Source of the DNA: Faecalibacterium longum CLA-AA-H243
GTDB lineage: Bacteria; Bacillota; Clostridia; Oscillospirales; Ruminococcaceae
Assembly (NCBI RefSeq): GCF_020687245.1
Contig: NZ_JAJEQG010000004.1
Span: 1 to 64,000 of the forward strand
DNA length: 64,000 nucleotides
Direction: 5' to 3'
Positions 59,048 through 64,000 of this stretch are shown here, one piece after another. The position numbers and the translations under genes were made by a program. A model generated the notes under the pieces. The model saw only the letters and a program-made list of their open reading frames with translations, was not told the DNA's origin and made no database searches. The first letter of the stretch is position 1, and the number at the start of each line of letters is the position of its first letter.

Positions 59048-59917
59048 TTATGCGTGATTGAAGCCCTTGCCGAACACCTCGGTGGTGCTGAGCATCGAGA
59101 TAAAGGCGTTGAGGTTTTCCTTATGGATAAATGCCTGCAACTGCAATGCCTCGCGGTGGGTGAGGGTCGTATAGATCATGTAGTGGGGCCGGTCGGTGTA
59201 GGCACCGTAGCAGGGCGTATAGGTCGCACCGCGCACCAGCTTGCGCATGACGAAGTCGCAGATGGGGTCTTTGTCGTCGCAGATGATGAGAATGGCCTTG
59301 CACATCTTCATCTGCTCGAGGACGGCATCGACGACGAGGCTCTTGACCGTCAGACCCACGAAAGAGTAGAGAGCGGTGTAGAGGTCGAAGACGAAGCAGG
59401 CTGCCAGCACCATGGCGAGGTCGGTGATAAAAAGCGCCTCGCCGGTGTTCTTCATATGGGCGTATTTTTTCAGGATGAGGGCGACGACATCGGTGCCGCC
59501 GGAAGACGCGCCCACGTTGAAGAGCAGAGCCGACGCAATGGCGGGCAGGGCGATGGCGAAGACCAGGTCCAGCATGGGCTGGTCGGACAGGGGGCCGCTG
59601 AGGGGAACATATTTTTCAAAAAGGGCCAGCTCTGCCGTCATGACGACGGTAGCCCATCCGGTGCTGATGGCAAAATCCTTGCCGAGGAATATCCAGCCCA
59701 GAATGAGCAGGAGGATATTGGCGCAGGATGAAAAAGCTGAGGCCGACAGAGGCGTAAGCTTTGCCACAAGGGCCGCGCCGCCGGTCACGCCGCCGAAGAC
59801 GAAGTTGTTGGGGAATTTGAAGAAGTATACGCCGATGGTCATGATGCTGATACTCAGGGTGATGATAACGTATCGACTGACGATCTGCAAGGTCTTTTCC
59901 CGCGTGCTGATCTCCAT
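59048..59917 (-). CDS. YitT-family membrane protein with DUF2179
   Basis: This is 289 residues. Five membrane segments (IITLSISIMTIGVYFFKFPN, LAMVLAACFVFDLYTALYSF) precede a C-terminal cytoplasmic DUF2179 domain (ICDDKDPICDFVMRKLVRGA, IYTTLTHREALQLQAFIHKE). The GGTDVVALILKKY motif is typical of YitT. Function unknown. It converges with the LysR gene 13 bases away. Confidence 0.86.
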   Translation of the reverse strand: MEISTREKTLQIVSRYVIITLSISIMTIGVYFFKFPNNFVFGGVTGGAALVAKLTPLSASAFSSCANILLLILGWIFLGKDFAISTGWATVVMTAELALFEKYVPLSGPLSDQPMLDLVFAIALPAIASALLFNVGASSGGTDVVALILKKYAHMKNTGEALFITDLAMVLAACFVFDLYTALYSFVGLTVKSLVVDAVLEQMKMCKAILIICDDKDPICDFVMRKLVRGATYTPCYGAYTDRPHYMIYTTLTHREALQLQAFIHKENLNAFISMLSTTEVFGKGFNHA

Positions 59918-60048
59918 TTGACTGTTTCCTTTCGCCGTCCGCGCGGCACTCTCTTCTCACACAAAGGGCCGTTTCTCTGCCCATTACTTGTGTTATTGTA
60001 ACACTGCCCACTGCGCCGTTCAAGAGGAAAAACTTTTCCGCACAAAAA

Positions 60049-60079
60049 CCGCCCGCTTCGTTTTCCACAAAGCGGGCGG
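60049..60079 (-). terminator. purC terminator
   Basis: CCGCCCGCTT (60049-60058) pairs with AAGCGGGCGG (60070-60079). The minus strand continues TTTTTGTG. Confidence 0.85.
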
Positions 60080-60103
60080 CAGCTGTTGAATTTATGGAAG
60101 TGC

Positions 60104-60973
60104 TTACAGCTTCTTGCCGGTCAGCATCTCGTAGGCTTCCTCATACTTGGCGATGGTCTTGTCGATGACGTCCTGCGGCAGGTCATAATCACTGTCGGGG
60201 TTGGCCAGCAGCCAGTTGCGGACGAACTGCTTATCAAAGGAGGGCTGACCGTGGCCGGCCTCGTAGCCCTCCAGCGGCCAGAAGCGGGAAGAATCGGGGG
60301 TCAGCATCTCGTCGCCGAGGATGACGTTGCCCTCCTCATCCAGACCGAACTCAAACTTGGTGTCGGCGATGATGATGCCGCGGGAGAGGGCATACTCAGC
60401 GCACTTCTTATACAGAGCGATGGTGTAGTCACGCAGCTTGGTGGCGTACTCCTCACCCTTGCCGGGGAACAGCTTTTCCAGCACGTCGATGCTCTGCTCG
60501 TAGGAGATGTTCTCGTCGTGGTCGCCGATCTCAGCCTTGGTGGAGGGGGTGTAGATGGGCTCGGGCAGCTTCTCGGACTCCTTCAGGCCCTCGGGCAGCT
60601 GGATGCCGCAGACCTTGCCGGTCTTCTGGTAGCTGGCCCAGCCGCTTCCGGTGATGTAGCCGCGGACGATGCACTCGACGGGCAGCATGGTCAGCTTGCG
60701 GCACATCATGCTGCGGCCCTCGTACTGGGGCTGCTGGAAGAACTCGGGCATCTCCTTCACGTCCACGCTCAGCATATGGTTGGGCAGCAGGTCGCGAGTG
60801 TAGTCGAACCAGAACTTGCTCATCTGGGTCAGCACTTTGCCCTTGTTGGTGACTTTATTCTTTAAGATAACATCGAATGCAGAGATGCGGTCGGTGGCGA
60901 CCATGATGAGGCTGTCGCCGTTGTCGTAGATCTCGCGGACCTTGCCTTCCTTGATGGGCTTGAACTCAGTCAT
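60104..60973 (-). CDS. purC: SAICAR synthase
   Basis: This is 289 residues from the ATG at 60973, with GGAGAG about 8 bases upstream; the ATG at 60988 is an alternative. KEGKVREIYDNGDSLIMVAT, DRISAFDVILKNKVTNKGKV, VRGYITGSGWASYQKTGKVC and ADTKFEFGLDEEGNVILGDE are hallmark segments. It joins CAIR and aspartate with ATP in purine biosynthesis. It stands alone here rather than in a pur operon. Confidence 0.95.
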   Translation of the reverse strand: MTEFKPIKEGKVREIYDNGDSLIMVATDRISAFDVILKNKVTNKGKVLTQMSKFWFDYTRDLLPNHMLSVDVKEMPEFFQQPQYEGRSMMCRKLTMLPVECIVRGYITGSGWASYQKTGKVCGIQLPEGLKESEKLPEPIYTPSTKAEIGDHDENISYEQSIDVLEKLFPGKGEEYATKLRDYTIALYKKCAEYALSRGIIIADTKFEFGLDEEGNVILGDEMLTPDSSRFWPLEGYEAGHGQPSFDKQFVRNWLLANPDSDYDLPQDVIDKTIAKYEEAYEMLTGKKL

Positions 60974-61024
60974 AGCAAAACTCTCCATTTCCCTTATTCC
61001 GTAGGTATCTTTCAGCGTAGGAAC

Positions 61025-61158
61025 AACCTCTCAGTCTCGCTATCGCTCGACAGCTCCCCTAGCGAGGGGAGCCTCTGGCGAAGAGATAAAGCTTTACGGA
61101 ATGCCAAAGCCTCCCCTCGATAGGGGAGGTGGCACGCCGTAGGCGTGACGGAGAGGTT
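61025..61158. repeat. inverted pair of about 50-bp intergenic repeats
   Basis: The left unit (61025-61073) starts AACCTCTC and ends CTCCCCTAGCGAGGGGAGCC. The right unit (61109-61158) is the same sequence inverted with a variable middle. Each has its own stem-loop. The 60989-61427 interval otherwise holds only promoter sequences. It resembles dispersed REP-like repeats of this bacterial group. Confidence 0.7.
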
Positions 61159-61427
61159 TCACCGTTTACACTATAATCTTATCACAGGAATTGTCCGTTG
61201 GGAAGAAACAGATGGGAGAGAAATGAGCCGATTTTTGGTTTTTTCTCGTGAAAAGTGCTAAAATCCAGCTTAAATTTTCGTCGTTTTGACGGTAAAAGTC
61301 GTACTTTCGCCCCATTTTTGCCTGCCTTGCTGACCGAAACGCCGTCATTGACGAAATTTGTGAAAACGTGTATCATGGGTAACGGCATCGCATTTTTCAA
61401 CTTTTGTCTTTTAAGGAGGTCCATGCC

Positions 61428-62444
61428 ATGCGTCCTCTCATCATCGCCCATCGCGGCGCGTCCCATCTGGCCCCCGAAAACACGCTGACCGCGTTCCGTC
61501 TGGCAAAGACGCTGGGTGCGGACGGCTTCGAGTGTGACGTTCAAATCACCAGGGACCGTCATCTCGTGGTGGCCCACGACTACCTCACCGACCTCAAGAC
61601 CGGCGTCCACGGCAACATCCCGGATATGGACTTCGACGACCTGCGCCAGCTGGATTTCGGAAAATGGAAAAGCCCGGAGTTCGCGGGCGAAAAGATCCCC
61701 ACCCTCGAAGAGGTTCTGGAAGTCGCACAGGACTTCAGGATGATACATATTGAGTTAAAGCCCTACTTGGACCGGGACGAAGAGATCGTGGACCGGATCA
61801 TCGACGCCGTCCTTGACGCCGGGCTGGAAGAAAAGGCCGTGCTCACCTCCTTCGAGTACGGCGCCCTCCGCCGGGTGAAGGAGCGGATGCCCCAGATGGC
61901 CACCTGCGCCATGACCCTCAGCCCCGAATCCCAGCTCAGCCAGCCGGCCACCTTCTGGGAGAAACTGGGCCTCAAGAAGACCGACCCTCTCGTGGAGAAG
62001 CTTTCCAGCCCCCAGGCCCTCAGCGAAGCGGCCGCTCTGCTGGAAGACCCCAGCAGTCTGGACGAAGAGAACAGCGTCCTCATCTACTACCTGAAAGACC
62101 GTCTCGATTTTCTCTACTCCATCTTCCCCGGCATGAACCTGGCCGAAATTTTGCAGCAGTATTATTATCAGACGGATTTTGTGAACTATGTGGCCCAGTT
62201 CGGCTTCCCGGTGGATTACGTCGGGCCGGAGTACCACGCCTTTTTCCGGGACAAAGACCTTATCCCCAATGCCCACGCCCGCGGCTTCAAGGTCGCGCCC
62301 TGGCCGGTGGGCGTGGAGAGCCGGGACGACCTGCGCCAGCTGTTCCGGCTGGACCCGGAGCTTGTGGTCACGAATAAGCCCGAGGTGGCTGTTTCCATCC
62401 TCACCGGGCTGGGCCAGTGGGACGAATCATCCAAAGAGGGTTGA
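61428..62444 (+). CDS. glycerophosphodiester phosphodiesterase
   Basis: This is 338 residues from the ATG at 61428 (AAGGAGG upstream). The GDPD TIM barrel has IIAHRGASHLAPENTLTAF with catalytic His8 and the metal-ligand glutamate, ECDVQITRDRHLVVAHD, and LEEVLEVAQDFRMIHIELKP. An insertion of about 90 residues (about 160-260, LVEKLSSPQALSEAAALLED) is unusual. It hydrolyses glycerophosphodiesters to glycerol 3-phosphate and an alcohol. No signal peptide, so cytoplasmic. It ends in a terminator overlapping the stop. Confidence 0.9.
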   Translation: MRPLIIAHRGASHLAPENTLTAFRLAKTLGADGFECDVQITRDRHLVVAHDYLTDLKTGVHGNIPDMDFDDLRQLDFGKWKSPEFAGEKIPTLEEVLEVAQDFRMIHIELKPYLDRDEEIVDRIIDAVLDAGLEEKAVLTSFEYGALRRVKERMPQMATCAMTLSPESQLSQPATFWEKLGLKKTDPLVEKLSSPQALSEAAALLEDPSSLDEENSVLIYYLKDRLDFLYSIFPGMNLAEILQQYYYQTDFVNYVAQFGFPVDYVGPEYHAFFRDKDLIPNAHARGFKVAPWPVGVESRDDLRQLFRLDPELVVTNKPEVAVSILTGLGQWDESSKEG

Positions 62445-62459
62445 CAGCCCTCTTTTTTT
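62433..62459 (+). terminator. glycerophosphodiesterase gene terminator
   Basis: AAAGAGGG (62433-62440) pairs with CCCTCTTT (62448-62455), followed by TTTT. It overlaps the stop codon. Confidence 0.85.
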
Positions 62460-62473
62460 GGAGCATAATAGTC

Positions 62474-62486
62474 CTGTATCGAACAG
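62474..62486 (+). promoter_or_regulatory. candidate MarR operator upstream of its own gene
   Basis: CTGTATCGAACAG is a palindrome with CTGT/ACAG arms. A second inverted repeat GTTCG-GCGTT-CGAAC lies at 62500-62514. Both are in the region where the MarR promoter should be. Confidence 0.4.
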
Positions 62487-62550
62487 TTTTATGTGAAACA
62501 GTTCGGCGTTCGAACATTCACATCAAAAGTCAAACCAGAAGGATGATACT

Positions 62551-63030
62551 ATGAACCAAGCCTTTGAACCCGCCTGCACCCCCATCGCGCCGCCGTGGGA
62601 GGCGCCGCAGGTCATCCCGGCCCAGCTGCGCCGGGTGAACAACCTTATTTTCCGCAAGATAGGCCAGATTGCCCGCACCAATGGCGTGGAGGCCGTGACC
62701 CCCATGCACGGCTGGATCATGGAGTATCTTTACCGGCACTCCGAGACCCCGGTGTTCCAGCGGGACATCGAGCGGGAGTTCTCCATCACTCGTTCCACTG
62801 TCACCAACATCCTGCAGCTCATGGAGCGCAAAGGCTACATCACCCGTCAGAGCGTGGAGCAGGACGCCCGCCTCAAGCAGCTGGTCCTCACCGAAAAAGG
62901 CCGCCAGTTCCACGAGGACACCATGCGGGCCTTCCACCAGACCGATGAATATGTGGCCGGCCTGCTCACCGAAGAAGAAAACACCGAGCTGCTGCGGCTG
63001 CTGAATAAACTGTATCTGGGACTAAAGTGA
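62551..63030 (+). CDS. MarR-family transcriptional regulator
   Basis: This is 159 residues. The winged helix reads TPVFQRDIEREFSITRSTVT, NILQLMERKGYITRQSVEQD and ARLKQLVLTEKGR. Helices at both ends form the dimer interface. It lies just upstream of an ABC exporter gene and likely represses it through the inverted repeat at 63094-63115 until an effector binds. Confidence 0.9.
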   Translation: MNQAFEPACTPIAPPWEAPQVIPAQLRRVNNLIFRKIGQIARTNGVEAVTPMHGWIMEYLYRHSETPVFQRDIEREFSITRSTVTNILQLMERKGYITRQSVEQDARLKQLVLTEKGRQFHEDTMRAFHQTDEYVAGLLTEEENTELLRLLNKLYLGLK

Positions 63031-63068
63031 AACAAATATGAACTTTTTCCGAAACTTTGGAAAAAGCA

Positions 63069-63115
63069 TTGACTTTAATATTGTTTTGTATAAAATTGTT
63101 CCGTACCAAACAATT
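63069..63115 (+). promoter_or_regulatory. ABC exporter promoter with overlapping operator
   Basis: TTGACT (63069-63074), a 16-base spacer and TAAAAT (63091-63096). AATTGTT-N8-AACAATT (63094-63115) overlaps the -10 and would block initiation if bound. Confidence 0.6.
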
Positions 63116-63135
63116 TATCAAAGGAGGCTCAAAGT

Positions 63136-64000
63136 ATGATAAAGAAGCTTGCTTCCCATCTGGGCGAATACAAACGCGCCGCTATCCTGACGCCGATGTT
63201 TTCCGCACTGGAAGCAGTCATGGACATCCTGCTGCCCACCATCATGGCGTTCATCATCGACCTTGGCATTGAAAAGGGCGATATGAACGCCATCGTCAAA
63301 TACGGCCTGCTCACCTTCGCAGTGGCGGCCATCGCCCTGCTGCTGGGCGTTCTGGCCGGCAAGTACGCCGCCGAGGCGTCCACCGGCTTTGCCGGCAACC
63401 TGCGCGATGCGATGTATGAGAATATCCAGCATTACTCCTTCTCCAACATCGACAAATTCTCCACCGCCGGCCTCGTCACCCGTATGACCACCGACGTGAC
63501 CAACCTGCAGAACGCTTTCCAGATGATGGAGCGTATGTGTGTGCGCGCCCCGGTCCATCTGGTGTTCGCACTCATCATGGCGTTCAGCATCGGCGGCCCT
63601 CTGACCCTCATCTTCGTGGTGGCCATCGCCTTTCTGCTGGCCGTGCTGGCAAGCATCATGGTCCCCACCTTCAAAATTTTTGACCGTGTTTTCAAGAATT
63701 ACGACAACCTGAACTCCTCCGTGCAGGAGAACGTGTCCGCTATCCGCGTGGTCAAGAGCTTCGTCCGCGAGGGCTTCGAGAACGAGAAGTACACCAAAGC
63801 CTGCGAGGGTCTGTATCAGCAGTTCGTCAACGCAGAGAGCCGTCTGAGCTTCAACAACCCCGCCATGCTGACGGCTATTTACGGCTGCAACATTGCCCTG
63901 AGCTGGTTCGGCGCAAAGTACATCCTGCACGGCGCGATGACCACCGGCCAGCTGAACGCTCTGTTCGGCTACATCATGAACATCCTGATGGCTCTGATGA
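63136..64000 (+). CDS. ABC exporter half-transporter (5' part)
   Basis: This gene runs off the right edge after 288 codons. AAAGGAGG lies before the ATG at 63136. The visible part is the type I exporter membrane domain: EAVMDILLPTIMAFIIDLGI, FAGNLRDAMYENIQHYSFSN, STAGLVTRMTTDVTNLQNAF and SSVQENVSAIRVVKSFVREG. The nucleotide-binding domain lies outside. With the MarR gene upstream it looks like a regulated multidrug-type pair, often followed by a second half-transporter. Confidence 0.9.
   Translation, partial: MIKKLASHLGEYKRAAILTPMFSALEAVMDILLPTIMAFIIDLGIEKGDMNAIVKYGLLTFAVAAIALLLGVLAGKYAAEASTGFAGNLRDAMYENIQHYSFSNIDKFSTAGLVTRMTTDVTNLQNAFQMMERMCVRAPVHLVFALIMAFSIGGPLTLIFVVAIAFLLAVLASIMVPTFKIFDRVFKNYDNLNSSVQENVSAIRVVKSFVREGFENEKYTKACEGLYQQFVNAESRLSFNNPAMLTAIYGCNIALSWFGAKYILHGAMTTGQLNALFGYIMNILMALM

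Overview
The window looks like chromosome of a gut clostridial Oscillospiraceae bacterium, most likely Faecalibacterium or a close relative. The evidence is a GC-rich Gram-positive gene style, Shine-Dalgarno sites before nearly every gene, a Tn1549/CTn-type conjugative element, and metabolic genes of the kind seen in Faecalibacterium. The genus is inferred from gene content and style; no 16S gene is present.

Layout. (1) Positions 1-3780 are visibly AT-rich and hold small unrelated genes, toxin-tip-like fragments and immunity-like or membrane proteins. This resembles the decaying end of a polymorphic toxin/immunity locus. (2) 3739-6161 holds a RelB/RelE-type toxin-antitoxin pair and a large serine recombinase, followed by a 30-bp near-identical direct repeat and a sequence resembling the 3' end of a tRNA or tmRNA gene. 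(3) 6170-7180 is debris: a MITE-like element, the C-terminal scrap of a fumarate-reductase-type flavoprotein and a frameshifted small gene. (4) About 7185-37655 is an integrative conjugative element (ICE): replication initiator, PcfB, VirD4 coupling protein, Maff2, VirB6-like, PrgI, VirB4, cytosine methyltransferase, NlpC/P60 hydrolase, DUF4315, DUF4366, topoisomerase III, ArdC/YodL protein, TTRAP, an inverted BRO gene, relaxase, MobC, and a regulatory and integration end (sigma factor, HTH protein, TnpW, TndX-like serine recombinase). A less GC-rich cargo (28.9-34.0 kb) encodes a two-component system and an FtsX-type ABC transporter of the peptide-antibiotic-resistance kind. (5) A tRNA-Leu(CAG) gene with its own promoter and terminator directly abuts the ICE. 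(6) 38.0-64.0 kb is chromosomal: a KdpDE-like pair with an ArsB/NhaD-type transporter, threonine aldolase, PTS IIA, a YczE/YitT-type membrane protein, a COG0523 GTPase and a beta carbonic anhydrase. A citrate region follows: CitMHS transporter, hybrid sensor kinase plus response regulator, citDEF, aconitase-like hydratase, MatC-like carrier, DUF6282 protein and LysR regulator. The window ends with a YitT protein, purC, a glycerophosphodiesterase, a MarR regulator and a truncated ABC exporter.

How parts may work together. In the ICE cargo, the two-component operon, the ABC operon and the region upstream of the ICE sigma-factor/integration module each carry a copy of the same direct-repeat operator at an identical distance from a -10 box. 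Two of the three also share an upstream inverted repeat at identical spacing. This suggests one response regulator controls both resistance and ICE behaviour. In the chromosomal citrate region, the transporter and citDEF promoters share a 17-bp motif and identical core spacing, suggesting a common activator, perhaps the response regulator encoded between them.
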